A stretch of 64,000 nucleotides of DNA. Source: Saccharothrix deserti (lineage in GTDB: Bacteria; Actinomycetota; Actinomycetes; Mycobacteriales; Pseudonocardiaceae). Below are positions 8,446 to 19,559 of the stretch, in pieces. The notes under the pieces are model-generated. The model was not told the DNA's origin, did no database searches, and was given only the letters and a program-made list of their open reading frames with translations. Numbering within the stretch: the stretch's first letter is position 1; every line of letters begins with the position of its first letter. The stretch is taken from contig NZ_VKAB01000016.1 in the NCBI RefSeq assembly GCF_009769385.1, forward strand, positions 62,001 to 126,000, given 5' to 3'. Both the position numbers and the translations under genes were made by a program.

Positions 8446-10805
8446 CGCACCTCCAGTGCGCCGAGCACCCGTTCCGGGGTGATCGGGGTGTCGTCCAGCT
8501 CCACGCCGGTGGGGCGCAGGGCGTCGTTGACGGCGTTGAGCACGGCGGCGGGCGCGCCGATCGTGCCGCCCTCGCCCACGCCCTTCGCGCCGTTGCCGGT
8601 GAACGCGCTCGGGGTTTCCAGGTGGTGGATGGAGATGTCGGGGATCTCGCACGCGGTCGGCACCTTGTAGTCGATGAAGCTCGCCGCCGACGGCTCACCC
8701 TGTTCGTCGTAGGTGACCTGCTCGAACAGCGCCCCCGCGATGCCCTGCGCGATCCCGCCGCGCGCTTGGCCCTCCACCACCTGCGGGTTGATCGCCACCC
8801 CGCAGTCCTCCACGCACGCGTACCGCAGGATCTCCACCTGCCCGGTGCCGGCGTGCAGCTCCACGACCACGCCGTGGCTCGCGTTGGAGAACGTTCCGTC
8901 GCCGATGCCGTCGAAGCTCGCGGTCGCGGTCAGGCCGGGGTCGACGTCCTTGGGCAGCAGGTGCGCCTTCAGGTAGGCGACCTCGGCTATGTCCACGTAG
9001 GACAGACTGCGGGTGTGGTCGTCGCACTTCCGGACCCGGCCGCCGGACAGCTCGACGTTGTCCGGCCGGGTCCGCAACAGGTGCGCGCCGATGTGCAGGA
9101 GCTTGTCGCCGAGCCTGCCGGCGGCGAGCCCGACCGCGCTGCCGCCGATGGTGATGGACCGGCTGGCGAACGTGCCCCAGCCGTAGGCGACCCGGTCGGT
9201 GTCACCCTGCTGGATGAAGACGTGGTCGAGGTCGAGGCCGAGCCGGTCGGCCACGATCTGGGCCATCGTGGTCTCGTGGCTCTGCCCGTGGCTCATGGTG
9301 CCGGTGGTCGCCACGACGGTGCCGCTGGTGTCCATCCGGATCTCGGAGATGTCGAAGCCGGGCACCACGGCCATCCTGCGCTTGGCGAACGCGTCGGAGC
9401 CGTAGCCGGTGCGCTCGTTGAAGCACGAGTAGCCGATGCCGAGGAACCGGCCCTGCCCGGCCAGCTCGCGTTGCCGCTCGTACCAGCCCTCCTCGGTGAG
9501 CACCCGCTCGGCCAGGTTCAGCGACTCCAGGTAGGAGCCGGGGTCGTAGGTGATCCCGTTGACGCCGGTGTAGGGGAAGGTGGTGATGAGGTTCCGCCTG
9601 CGGATCTCCACCGGACCGAGCCCCAGTTCGCGGGCCGCCCGCTCGAACAGCCGCTCCATCACCATCACGTACTGAGGCCGGGACACCCCGCGATAGGGGG
9701 CCGTCGGCGCTTTGTTGGTGGTGATCGCACGCCCGCGCACCCGGTAGGCGGGCACCCGGTAGACGCCCGGCATCTCGGCCGAGGCCATCAGCGGCTCGAT
9801 GCCCGCGCTGAACGGGTAACACGAGTAGGCGCCCATGTCGCACAGCACGTCGGCGTCCAGCGCCAGGATCCGCCCGGCCTCGTCGAACGCCGCACGTGCC
9901 TGGTAACGCTGTTCGCGGGCCAGGAACGACGCGGTCAGCGCGTCCTTGCGGTCCTCGATCCACTTGACCGGCCGGCCGACCCGCAGGCTCGCCGCTGCCA
10001 CCGCGATCTCCTCGCGGCCCACCACGCACTTGATCCCGAACCCGCCGCCCATGTCGGGCACCACGACGCGCACGGTGTTCTCCGGCCGGCCGAGGCAACC
10101 GGCGAGCACGGTCCGCACCACGTGCGGCACCTGGGTGCAGGTCTGGACCAACAGTTGTCCGGCGCGGGCGTCCCAGCTCGCCACCACTCCCCTGGTCTCC
10201 AGCGGCAACGCGTTCTGCCTGCCGGTCGTGGCCCGCACGGACACCACGCAGGGCGCGTCGGCGAAGATGTCGTCGATGCCCTCGGTGGCGAACATCGACA
10301 CGTCGAGCAGCACGTTGTCCGCCGCCTCGTCGTGCACCAGCGGCGCGCCGGGGGCCAGCGCCTGCTCCTCCGACAGCACCGGCGTGCCGGCCCGGTAGGT
10401 CACCTCCGCGGCTTCGAGGCCGTCCTCCACCGCGTAGGCGTCCTCGGCGAGCACGATGGCGATCGGCTCGCCGACGAACCGGACCCGGTCACGCGCCAGC
10501 ACCGGCATCGCGGTGGGCACGAACTCCGAACGCGGCCGGTCCAGCACGGCGGTGATGTCGCCCAGGTCGAGGTCGGCGGCGGTGAACGCGGCGACCACGC
10601 CCGGCACGTCGCGCACCCGGCTCAGGTCGACGGAGGTGATCTCCCCCGCCGCGACGCTGCTGCGCACGAACTGGGCGTGCAGCATCCGGGGCAGGTGGAT
10701 GTCGTCCACGAACCGGGCGCGCCCGGTCAGCAGGCGCGGGTCCTCCTTGCGCTTGACCGAGGCGCCGACCCACGTCCCGTCGGCGGTGAACCCGGGTTCC
10801 CTCAT
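8430..10805 (-). CDS. Nicotinate hydroxylase, molybdopterin large subunit
   Basis: 791 residues from ATG 10805 (ATGA overlap with the FAD subunit). Xanthine dehydrogenase/CoxL-type molybdenum subunit: N-terminal 'RKEDPRLLTGRARFVDD', Mo-cofactor loops 'MGGGFGIK' and 'APYRGVSRPQ', and the active-site Glu in 'KGVGEGGTIGAPAA' near the C-terminus. The reaction proposed is water-derived hydroxylation of nicotinate to 6-hydroxynicotinate. The substrate is inferred from the downstream NicC, NicX, NicD and NicF genes. Unlike Pseudomonas NicB it has no fused cytochrome c domains, so the electron acceptor must differ (FAD subunit, probably NAD or quinone). Confidence 0.85.
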   Translation of the reverse strand: MREPGFTADGTWVGASVKRKEDPRLLTGRARFVDDIHLPRMLHAQFVRSSVAAGEITSVDLSRVRDVPGVVAAFTAADLDLGDITAVLDRPRSEFVPTAMPVLARDRVRFVGEPIAIVLAEDAYAVEDGLEAAEVTYRAGTPVLSEEQALAPGAPLVHDEAADNVLLDVSMFATEGIDDIFADAPCVVSVRATTGRQNALPLETRGVVASWDARAGQLLVQTCTQVPHVVRTVLAGCLGRPENTVRVVVPDMGGGFGIKCVVGREEIAVAAASLRVGRPVKWIEDRKDALTASFLAREQRYQARAAFDEAGRILALDADVLCDMGAYSCYPFSAGIEPLMASAEMPGVYRVPAYRVRGRAITTNKAPTAPYRGVSRPQYVMVMERLFERAARELGLGPVEIRRRNLITTFPYTGVNGITYDPGSYLESLNLAERVLTEEGWYERQRELAGQGRFLGIGYSCFNERTGYGSDAFAKRRMAVVPGFDISEIRMDTSGTVVATTGTMSHGQSHETTMAQIVADRLGLDLDHVFIQQGDTDRVAYGWGTFASRSITIGGSAVGLAAGRLGDKLLHIGAHLLRTRPDNVELSGGRVRKCDDHTRSLSYVDIAEVAYLKAHLLPKDVDPGLTATASFDGIGDGTFSNASHGVVVELHAGTGQVEILRYACVEDCGVAINPQVVEGQARGGIAQGIAGALFEQVTYDEQGEPSAASFIDYKVPTACEIPDISIHHLETPSAFTGNGAKGVGEGGTIGAPAAVLNAVNDALRPTGVELDDTPITPERVLGALEVRWTTR

Positions 10806-11668
10806 CGGGCCAGCGCCTCCTCGCACGCACGGGCGACCAGGGCGCGGACCAGCGACCGGCGGTAGTCCGCGCCGGGTCCGGGACCGTCGGGCGGGTCGAC
10901 CGCCTCCGCCGCGGCCCGGCCGCAGGCCGCGAACAGCTCGGCGTCGGCCCGTTCGCCGGCGCCCAACAGGGCTTCCGCCGCGGGCACCCGCAGCGGCACG
11001 GGCGCCACACCGCCGAGCACGACCCGGCCACCGGTCACCCGCCCGCCGGCCACGTCCAGGTCGACGGCGGCGGCCACGATGGCGAAGTCGCCGCGACGCT
11101 CGGCGAACTCGGTGAGCGCGGCGTGCGGCGCGGGCTTGGGGAAGACCACCTCGACGATCAGCTCGTCGGGTTCCAGCAGCGTGGTGAAGAAGCCGAGGAA
11201 CGCCTCCCCCGCCGGGATGACCCGGCTGCCGCGGGGCGAGGCCGTGACGATCTCGGCGTCCAGCAGGACGGCCAGCAGGCACCACTCGGCGGTGGCGTCG
11301 CCGTGCGCCAGGCTGCCCCCGGCCGTCCCCCTGGTGCGGATCGGCAGGTGCCCGATCCACCTCATCGCCTCCCGCACCACCTCGAACCCGCGCACCGACC
11401 GGTCCGGCGCGGACTCCACCTCGTGGTGGGTGGTCAGCGCGCCGACGTGCAGCCGGTCGTCGTCACGCCGCAGGAAGGACAGCTCACCCAGCCGGGCGAT
11501 GTCGACCAGGTGCGCGGGCCGCGCCAGCCGGAAGTTCATCATCGGGATCAGGCTCTGCCCGCCCGCGAGGAACTTCGCGTCCTCACCGAGTTCCGCGACG
11601 AGCGCGGTGGCGCCGGCGACGTCACGGGCGCGGTGGTAGCCGAACGGCGGCGGTTTCATGCTGTCCAT
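10802..11668 (-). CDS. Nicotinate hydroxylase, FAD-binding medium subunit
   Basis: 288 residues from ATG 11668 (a second ATG lies three codons in). CoxM/xanthine dehydrogenase FAD-subunit fold: 'FLAGGQSLIPMMNFRL' and 'RTRGTAGGSLAHGDATAEW' are the two FAD loops, and the C-terminal CO_deh_flav_C domain ends at the stop. It passes electrons from the iron-sulfur subunit to the final acceptor. It sits 13 bp behind the transporter gene and overlaps the large-subunit gene by 4 nt. Confidence 0.87.
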   Translation of the reverse strand: MDSMKPPPFGYHRARDVAGATALVAELGEDAKFLAGGQSLIPMMNFRLARPAHLVDIARLGELSFLRRDDDRLHVGALTTHHEVESAPDRSVRGFEVVREAMRWIGHLPIRTRGTAGGSLAHGDATAEWCLLAVLLDAEIVTASPRGSRVIPAGEAFLGFFTTLLEPDELIVEVVFPKPAPHAALTEFAERRGDFAIVAAAVDLDVAGGRVTGGRVVLGGVAPVPLRVPAAEALLGAGERADAELFAACGRAAAEAVDPPDGPGPGADYRRSLVRALVARACEEALAR

Positions 11669-11681
11669 CCCCTCCGGCGCG

Positions 11682-13085
11682 TCAGGCGGTCCGCGCGGTC
11701 CCGACGACGGGCTCCGCGTCGGCCTCGGTGATCCGGTCCAGCTCCCGGCCCTTGGTCTCCGGCGCGCCCACCGCCATCCACAGCACGGCGGCGAGCACCA
11801 CGACGGTGAGCGCGGTGAACGTCAGCGGCAGGCCGAGCGCGGGCCACAGCAGGCTGCCGAAGATCAACGGGATGAAGCCGCTGGCCACCCGGCTGGACGC
11901 GGAGGCCCACCCGAAACCACTGGCCCGGATGTCCGTCGGGTACAGCTCGGACACGTAGGCGTAGAGCACCGGGATCGCGAGTTGGATCACGAAGCCGAAG
12001 ATCCCGATCCAGATCACCGCGGCGGTCGGGAACTCCAGCACCAGCGAGAAGACCACCAGCGCCGCCGCGGCGAACGGGGCCGACAGGCCGATCAGCCACT
12101 TGCGGCCGAGCACCTCGACCAGGAAGGCCGACAGCGCCACGCCCGCGATGCCCACCGCGCTCATCACGGTGGTCTTGGAGAACGCGGCGTACGTGCCGTA
12201 GCCCTGGGCGGTCAGGATCGACGGCATCCAGCTCAGCGCGACGTAGTAGGTCAGCATCACGGTGACGAACAGCGACCAGGCCACCGATGTGATCCGCGGG
12301 CTGTAGCTCCACACCCGGCGGAGCTGGGACAACGCCACGCGCGGGCCGCGTTCCCGCTTGGCCGTGGTCGGCGCGTTGATCACGTAGTCCTGTGGCGCGG
12401 CACCCGTGCGGGACACCAGATCGTCGATGACGGCCCGCGCCTCGGCCTCGCGTCCGGTGCGGGCGAGGTAGAGCGGCGACTCCGGGATACCGCGCCGGAC
12501 CCAGAACACCAGCAGCGCCGGGACGACCATCAGCCCGAGCATCCAGCGCCAGTTGCCGTCCACCGGTGCCAGCACGGTGGCCACCACACCGCACAGCGTG
12601 CCGCCGATCGGCCACCACAGGTCCATCGCGGTGAGGACCTTCCCGCGCAGTCTGCGTGGCGAGAACTCGCTGACCAGGGCGTAGTCCACCGGGATGCACC
12701 CGCCGAGGCCGATACCCGCGATGAACCGCAGGACCAGGAAGACGGTGAAGTTCGGCGAGAACGCGCCGAACAGCGAGAACAGCGCGAAGATCAGCAACGT
12801 GATGCTGAACGCCTGTTTGCGCCCCATCCGGTCGGCGATCGTCCCCCAGCCGATCGCGCCGACCGCCATGCCGATCAGGTTGACCGTGGCGACCAGTCCG
12901 CGTTCCGCTGTGGACAGTCCGAACTCCACGCCGAGCAACGGGGTGAGGAACCCGTTGAGCGTGACGTCCCAGGCGTCGAACATGTAGCCCAGGCCGCCGA
13001 TGACGAAGATCCTGCCCTGGACCGGCCACTTCCAGGGCAGTTCCTGAACGATCTGCTCGCCGGTCTTCAGCACACCTGTGTTCAT
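11682..13085 (-). CDS. MFS transporter, probable nicotinate importer
   Basis: 467 residues, twelve predicted membrane helices, aromatic acid:H+ symporter/sugar-porter branch of MFS. The N-terminal 'GYMFDAWDVTLNGFLTPLL' resembles the DxxD helix of benzoate/nicotinate symporters, and the first-half loop 'GTIADRMGRKQ' is the MFS signature. It lies between nicC and the hydroxylase genes in one transcription unit, so nicotinate (or 6-hydroxynicotinate) uptake is the likely role, as for NicT. The substrate is inferred from context. Confidence 0.78.
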   Translation of the reverse strand: MNTGVLKTGEQIVQELPWKWPVQGRIFVIGGLGYMFDAWDVTLNGFLTPLLGVEFGLSTAERGLVATVNLIGMAVGAIGWGTIADRMGRKQAFSITLLIFALFSLFGAFSPNFTVFLVLRFIAGIGLGGCIPVDYALVSEFSPRRLRGKVLTAMDLWWPIGGTLCGVVATVLAPVDGNWRWMLGLMVVPALLVFWVRRGIPESPLYLARTGREAEARAVIDDLVSRTGAAPQDYVINAPTTAKRERGPRVALSQLRRVWSYSPRITSVAWSLFVTVMLTYYVALSWMPSILTAQGYGTYAAFSKTTVMSAVGIAGVALSAFLVEVLGRKWLIGLSAPFAAAALVVFSLVLEFPTAAVIWIGIFGFVIQLAIPVLYAYVSELYPTDIRASGFGWASASSRVASGFIPLIFGSLLWPALGLPLTFTALTVVVLAAVLWMAVGAPETKGRELDRITEADAEPVVGTARTA

Positions 13086-13181
13086 GACGGACCAAGACCT
13101 TCCGGTGTGTCGGGGTGGGTAGGTGACACCGGCCCGGCAGCGACGGCAGGAGGCGTCTCGGGGTGGGGGAAGGTGCTGTGC

Positions 13182-14450
13182 CTACCGGTGGAACGGGTAG
13201 GAGAAGGACTCCGCATCGGGGTCGTTCAGCGGGGTCCCGCGCCACAGCCAGTCGTAGGAGACATCGGATTCACCGGTGAAGTCGCGGAGCCCGGCGTCGC
13301 GGGCGCGTTGCTCCGGACCGTCCGGGAGGTGGTAGAAGTCCTTGTTGCGCAAGGAGGCCTCCTGCACCATCCCGGCGTGCTTGGCGCGGCGCGCCACGTA
13401 CCTCGCCAGCGCGCCGGCCACGTCCGAGACCGGGACCGAGCCCAGTTCCTCGGCCAGCACGGCGGCGTCCTCCATCGCCTGCGACGCGCCCTGTGCCTGG
13501 TAGGGCAGCATCGCGTGGCAGGCGTCGCCGAGCAGCGCGACGTGACCGTCCACCCACACCGGATCGCGGCGTCGGTAGTACATCGCCCACGCCGAGGCGT
13601 CGCCCTCCGCCTTGGACAGCACGGCGGCCACCCGGTCGTCCCAGCCGGGGAACGCGTCGACCAGCTCGTCGGCCGTGGCGGGCGCGCTCCACCGCTCGGC
13701 CACCTCCTCGGTGCAGGGCACGATCGCCACCACGTTCAGGTACTCGCCGCCGCGGATCAGGTAGTGCACCAGGTGCCGGTCCGGTCCGTACCAGATGGTG
13801 CTCTGGAACCGGTCCACCAGCCACCGGGTCGCCGGGTCCGCCGCGATCTTGTCGCCGGGGACCAGCGCCCGGTAGGCCATCTCGCCGGAGAACACCAGGG
13901 TGTCCGGGAAGCCGAGGACGTCCCGCACCGCGGACCTGATGCCGTCCGCGCCGATCAGCACGTCCGCCTCGTGCCGTTCACCGGTGGCGGTGACGGCGGT
14001 CGGGCGGGCCGGGTCGGTCCGGTCCACGTCGACGATCCGGCTGCCCGTGCGCACCCGCACGACCGGTCCGGGGCCGTCCGGGTCGAGGCAGGCGTCGAGC
14101 AGCACCCGGTGCAGGTCGGCCCGGTGGTAGTGCCAGTACGGCGCGTTGTAGGTGCGCTTGCAGTGATCGCCCAGCGGGGTCAGGGCGATCACGCTGCCGT
14201 CCTCCCAGCGGCGGCGCACCTGGTCCTGCGGTTCGGTGTGGATGGCCTCCAGCCGGGCGCGCAGGCCGAGGCCGGTCAGGATGCGGCTGGCGTTCGGTGC
14301 GGTCTGGATGCCCGCGCCCACCTCGCCCAGCTCATCGGCCTGCTCCAGCACGGTGACCCGGATGCCCTTCTGCCGCAAGGACAGAGCGGCCGTCAGGCCA
14401 CCGAGGCCACCGCCGACGACGGTCACGTCGTAGGACTGACTCGTGCGCAC
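13182..14450 (-). CDS. nicC: 6-hydroxynicotinate 3-monooxygenase (NicC-like flavoprotein)
   Basis: 422 residues from GTG 14450, with GGAGGAG immediately upstream; a longer frame exists but starts inside the promoter. Class A flavin monooxygenase: Rossmann 'VVGGGLGGLTAALSL' and 'VLEQADELGEVGAGIQ', the DG motif 'LIGADGIRSAVR', and the GD motif 'VALLGDACHAMLPYQAQGA'. NicC decarboxylates and hydroxylates 6-hydroxynicotinate to 2,5-dihydroxypyridine with NADH and O2. Salicylate hydroxylase is the usual automatic label; the operon supports NicC. It is the promoter-proximal gene of the nine-gene operon running down to nicX. Confidence 0.84.
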   Translation of the reverse strand: MRTSQSYDVTVVGGGLGGLTAALSLRQKGIRVTVLEQADELGEVGAGIQTAPNASRILTGLGLRARLEAIHTEPQDQVRRRWEDGSVIALTPLGDHCKRTYNAPYWHYHRADLHRVLLDACLDPDGPGPVVRVRTGSRIVDVDRTDPARPTAVTATGERHEADVLIGADGIRSAVRDVLGFPDTLVFSGEMAYRALVPGDKIAADPATRWLVDRFQSTIWYGPDRHLVHYLIRGGEYLNVVAIVPCTEEVAERWSAPATADELVDAFPGWDDRVAAVLSKAEGDASAWAMYYRRRDPVWVDGHVALLGDACHAMLPYQAQGASQAMEDAAVLAEELGSVPVSDVAGALARYVARRAKHAGMVQEASLRNKDFYHLPDGPEQRARDAGLRDFTGESDVSYDWLWRGTPLNDPDAESFSYPFHR

Positions 14451-14498
14451 GTCTCCTCCAGGTAGTCCGGGGGCCGGGAGCATCCGTCGACAGCGAAT

Positions 14499-14516
14499 TA
14501 ATCCGAACACGGACTA
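14499..14516 (-). promoter_or_regulatory. Candidate NicR operator
   Basis: On the minus strand this reads TAGTCCGTGTTCGGATTA: arms TA-R-TCCG and CGGA-Y-TA around a 4-bp centre, with one mismatch pair. It lies 49 bp upstream of the nicC start in the 155-bp gap between nicR and nicC, in a locally AT-richer stretch. The form fits a MarR-family dimer site, so NicR probably represses the operon here. No second copy was found near nicR. Confidence 0.5.
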
Positions 14517-14605
14517 TCTGGGAAATCAAGGGGCGATTCGCGGCGTAACACCAACGGAACACCCCGGCGCGCGGCCGACGCACGACCGACGCCGGGCCGA
14601 CCCCC

Positions 14606-15100
14606 TCAGTCCTCGATCAACGACTCCCAGTGCTCGGCGACGCCGTTGAGCTCTTCCAGCCACTGCTGGATACCGGCCGCGGTACGGCCGCGCAGCAGCT
14701 TCCGGTCCAGGTCACGGGCCCGCCGGTTGACCTCGGCAAGCGTTCGTTCACCCTCCTCGGTGAGGTGCAGCAGCTTGCGCCGGGCGTCGTTGAGCGCGGT
14801 CCGCCGGTCGACCAGCCCGCGTTCCTCCAGGCGCCGCACCACATCGGCCATGGTGGACCGGTCCAGCGCCGCGACGTGCGCGAGCGACCCCTGGTCCTCG
14901 CCGGGGTACTTGTCGACCGCGACCAACACCGCGAACTGCGGCCCGGTCACGGTCGAGTCGACCGCGCGCACCCAGTTGGCCAGGTACGCCTGGTACAGCC
15001 GCCGCGCCACGTACCCGGGAGCCCCCAGCAGCTCGCCCGGAACCTCCAGGCGGGCACCGTCCACCGGACCGTGCGCCGCCGCCCTCCTGCCGGTCACCAT
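14606..15100 (-). CDS. nicR: MarR-family regulator of the nicotinate operon (NicR-like)
   Basis: 164 residues. Winged-helix MarR fold: recognition helix 'LDRSTMADVVRRLEERGLV' and wing 'RRTALNDARRKLLHLTEEG', flanked by dimerisation helices. It is transcribed in the same direction as nicC with a 155-bp gap holding a quasi-palindrome. Pseudomonas NicR, also MarR-type, releases DNA on binding 6-hydroxynicotinate; the same logic is inferred here. The first ATG (15100) is used. Confidence 0.75.
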   Translation of the reverse strand: MVTGRRAAAHGPVDGARLEVPGELLGAPGYVARRLYQAYLANWVRAVDSTVTGPQFAVLVAVDKYPGEDQGSLAHVAALDRSTMADVVRRLEERGLVDRRTALNDARRKLLHLTEEGERTLAEVNRRARDLDRKLLRGRTAAGIQQWLEELNGVAEHWESLIED

Positions 15101-15204
15101 GCGGCCAGCTAACCACGTGCGCGGCGGACGACCGGTCGCCCCTCCGCCGCCTCAGCGCTCGACACGGGACGCCTCGTCGAGGCGCCGGAGGCGGTGCAGA
15201 GTAA

Positions 15205-15225
15205 TCTCACGGTCACCGACCGTGA
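15205..15225. promoter_or_regulatory. Inverted repeat in the nicR-furA divergent region
   Basis: Nine-base perfect arms CTCACGGTC/GACCGTGAG (15205-15213 and 15217-15225) with a 3-base centre. It stands about 105 bp upstream of nicR and 150 bp upstream of furA in a 272-bp divergent intergenic region. It could be an operator or a short hairpin; which gene it serves is unclear. Confidence 0.4.
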
Positions 15226-15335
15226 GCTCTCCCGGTGGCGCGGGAGGCCGTACTGTCCGCACTGTCCGCGACCGACAGTGATCAGTCCACAAGCACCCGG
15301 GCGGCAGACTGTGACCCAGGACAACCAAACTTAAA

Positions 15336-15353
15336 CTTGATTGATTCCAGAAA
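15336..15353 (+). promoter_or_regulatory. FurA-type operator upstream of furA-katG
   Basis: CTTGATTGATTCCAGAAA in an AT-rich island of an otherwise GC-rich region, ending 19 bp before the furA start. It closely resembles, from memory, the conserved AT-rich FurA box (TTGACTAATTCCAGAAA-like) upstream of mycobacterial and Streptomyces furA-katG. Autoregulation of the furA-katG operon by FurA is the expected consequence. Confidence 0.6.
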
Positions 15354-15372
15354 TTGAGTGAGACTTCCGCAC

Positions 15373-15801
15373 GTGCCCACGGCTTCCGACTTCCAACACA
15401 TGTTGCGCGGAGCGTCCCTGCGCGTGACGGCTCCTCGGATGGCCGTGCTGTCCGCGGTGCACGAGCACCCGCACGCCGACACCGAATCGATCACCGGCGT
15501 CGTGCGTGGGAAGCTCGGTGCGGTGTCCCACCAGGCCGTGTACGACGTGCTACGTGCGCTGACCGGCGCGGGTCTGCTGCGACGCATCGAGCCGCCCGGC
15601 TCGGTGGCGCGTTACGAGGCGCGCGTCGGGGACAACCACCACCACGTGGTGTGCCGTTCCTGCGGCGCCATCGCCGATGTGGACTGTGCCGTCGGCTCCG
15701 CACCTTGTCTGATCGCGTCCGACGACCACGGCTTCACGATCGACGAAGCCGAGGTCGTCTACCGGGGCCTGTGCCCCGAGTGCTCCACCGCAACCAGTTG
15801 A
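15373..15801 (+). CDS. furA: Fur-family peroxide-responsive repressor FurA
   Basis: 142 residues from GTG 15373 (GAGTGAG about 9 nt upstream; GTG 15358 is an alternative). Winged helix 'VSHQAVYDVLRALTGAGLL', the metal-binding 'HHHVVCRSCG' with its CxxC, and a terminal 'GLCPEC' CxxC mark a Fur/PerR-type regulator. The gene sits 33 bp upstream of katG in the same direction, the classic actinobacterial furA-katG arrangement in which FurA represses both genes until peroxide or loss of metal inactivates it. Confidence 0.9.
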   Translation: MPTASDFQHMLRGASLRVTAPRMAVLSAVHEHPHADTESITGVVRGKLGAVSHQAVYDVLRALTGAGLLRRIEPPGSVARYEARVGDNHHHVVCRSCGAIADVDCAVGSAPCLIASDDHGFTIDEAEVVYRGLCPECSTATS

Positions 15802-15834
15802 CGAGCAGTTCCCTGTTCCCCCGGAAGGATTCCT

Positions 15835-18056
<2,222 letters not shown>

Positions 18057-18069
<13 letters not shown>

Positions 18070-18087
18070 TCCCGACATCGCCTGATC
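18057..18087 (+). repeat. 15-bp tandem duplication spanning the katG stop codon
   Basis: CGACATCGCCTGATC at 18057-18071 (last codons, TGA and two further bases) is repeated exactly at 18073-18087, period 16. The second copy is out of frame with katG. Compare 4141-4170 and 55726-55771. Confidence 0.93.
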
Positions 18088-18089
18088 AC

Positions 18090-18128
18090 GGCGTCCAGGC
18101 CGGCCGCGCGTCGGCCGGCCTGGACGCC
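18090..18128 (+). terminator. katG terminator, 17-bp perfect stem
   Basis: Arms 18090-18106 and 18112-18128 are perfectly complementary (17 bp, GGCGTCCAGGCCGGCCG and its complement) with a 5-base loop CGCGT. It begins just behind katG. There is no U-tract, as is common for actinobacterial hairpin terminators. Confidence 0.8.
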
Positions 18129-18129
18129 G

Positions 18130-18224
18130 ATCTCGGGGTTGGCCAGGCACCACATGACCGGCATGGCGTCCCCTGCGCACACCAGATACAGCTTCAGGCC
18201 CCAGTACCGGCGAAGGGCAGGCAC
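18130..18224 (-). pseudogene. Transposase fragment (IS982-like DDE), remnant
   Basis: The minus strand encodes 'RRYWGLKLYLVCAGDAMPVMWCLANPEIG', matching the 'YWGLKLYLVC...GMPVMWCLA(D/N)P' block around the second catalytic Asp of IS982-type DDE transposases. Only about 30 residues survive; the frame then runs into the katG terminator. No terminal repeats can be found. A piece of the same family's N-terminus lies at 19560-19712 on the other strand. Confidence 0.6.
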
Positions 18225-18276
18225 AACAGCCGCAGCCTGGCCTGCGGCCGCGGCGGCATGGCTCGCAGCACGTTCG

Positions 18277-19491
18277 TCACGTCCCGGCCTCCTCGCGCTG
18301 TTTCGAGGGCTCCTTCGGCACCATCACCCACACCGCCACCGCACCGAGCGCCGCGGCGACACCCGCCACCACGAACGCCAGAGCCGACGACCTCTCGATC
18401 ACGAAACCACCGACAGCCGAGCCGATGGGCATGCCCAGGGTGTTGAGGCTGATCGACACGGCCAGTACCCGGCCGAGCTTGTCCGGATCGGTGCGGCGCT
18501 GACGCAACGTCAGCAGACCCACGTTGACCAGGCCGGACACCAGCCCGACCGCGACCAGGCCGATGGTCAGCCCGACGATGCCGCCGATGGCGACCACCGC
18601 CGCGACCGCCGTGATCGCGGTGCCCACGACCATCGCCGCGCGTTCGCGGCCCTCACGCAGGACGTGGCCGACGATCAACGCACCGACGATGCCCGCGACC
18701 CCGGCGACAGCCCACAGCAGACCCGCCCGCGCGCTGCCCGCCACCGTCGGCACCGCTACCACCAGCACGCCCCACACCACCTGGTAGAGGCCGTAGGACA
18801 CGACCAGTGCCCGCAGCACCGGGTGTGTCAGGACATAGCGCACGCCCTCGACGGTGGAACGCAGCAACGGCCGGTGTTCCGCGTGCTCGGGCCGCCCTGC
18901 CGGCAGCACCAGCGTGAACGCGCAGGCCAGGGCGTAGAGCACGGCGACGACCACCATGGTGGCCTGCCCACCGGCCAGTGCGAACAACGCGCCCGCGAGC
19001 ACCGGCCCCAGCACCTCGACCAGGTTGAACAGGCCGGTGTCCAGCGCGTTCGCTCGTTCGATGGCGGGGCCGGGCACCAGCCTCGGCAGCAACACGCGCA
19101 CCCCGGCGATGTTCAGCGGGCTGGTGAGCGAGTACAGCACCGCCAGCACCACGACCGGCACGATGCCACCGGAGACGAACGCCAGCGCGCCCACCAGCAC
19201 CGCGCTCGCCACCAGGTCGGCCACGATCGACCGCACCGCCCCGATGCGGTCGAGCAGGGCGCCCGCCACCGGGCTGACGATCAGGCCGGGGGCGACCGCG
19301 GCGAACACCACGACACCGGCCAGCGTCGGCGACTTGAACACGTCGAGCACGTGCAACACCAGCACGAGGGTGAACATCTGCTCGGCAAGACGGGAGCACA
19401 GCGCCGCGCCGAGCAGCGGCGCGACGTGCGGCATCAGCACGACCTGGCGGTAGGTCAGCTTCGGGGTGGTCGCGCGAAGTGGCTCCGGCAC
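18277..19491 (-). CDS. MFS efflux-type transporter
   Basis: 404 residues from GTG 19491, with twelve predicted membrane helices of the multidrug/macrolide-efflux branch (DHA/MefA-like): 'AALCSRLAEQMFTLVLVLHV', 'VSPVAGALLDRIGAVRSIVAD' and a second half starting 'PVLRALVVSYGLYQVVWG'. Signature loops are short and the C-terminus is basic. It lies upstream of the thiopeptide cluster, divergent from it but separated by 800 bp of gene debris. It is the only exporter candidate near the cluster; whether it serves that product is speculation. Transposase relics lie on both sides. Confidence 0.78.
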   Translation of the reverse strand: MPEPLRATTPKLTYRQVVLMPHVAPLLGAALCSRLAEQMFTLVLVLHVLDVFKSPTLAGVVVFAAVAPGLIVSPVAGALLDRIGAVRSIVADLVASAVLVGALAFVSGGIVPVVVLAVLYSLTSPLNIAGVRVLLPRLVPGPAIERANALDTGLFNLVEVLGPVLAGALFALAGGQATMVVVAVLYALACAFTLVLPAGRPEHAEHRPLLRSTVEGVRYVLTHPVLRALVVSYGLYQVVWGVLVVAVPTVAGSARAGLLWAVAGVAGIVGALIVGHVLREGRERAAMVVGTAITAVAAVVAIGGIVGLTIGLVAVGLVSGLVNVGLLTLRQRRTDPDKLGRVLAVSISLNTLGMPIGSAVGGFVIERSSALAFVVAGVAAALGAVAVWVMVPKEPSKQREEAGT

Positions 19492-19559
19492 AACTCGACC
19501 GTAACGTCCGTCCTGGCCTGGCCCCAGCGCATTTCGGCGAGCAGACTGTCCAGTTCGGA

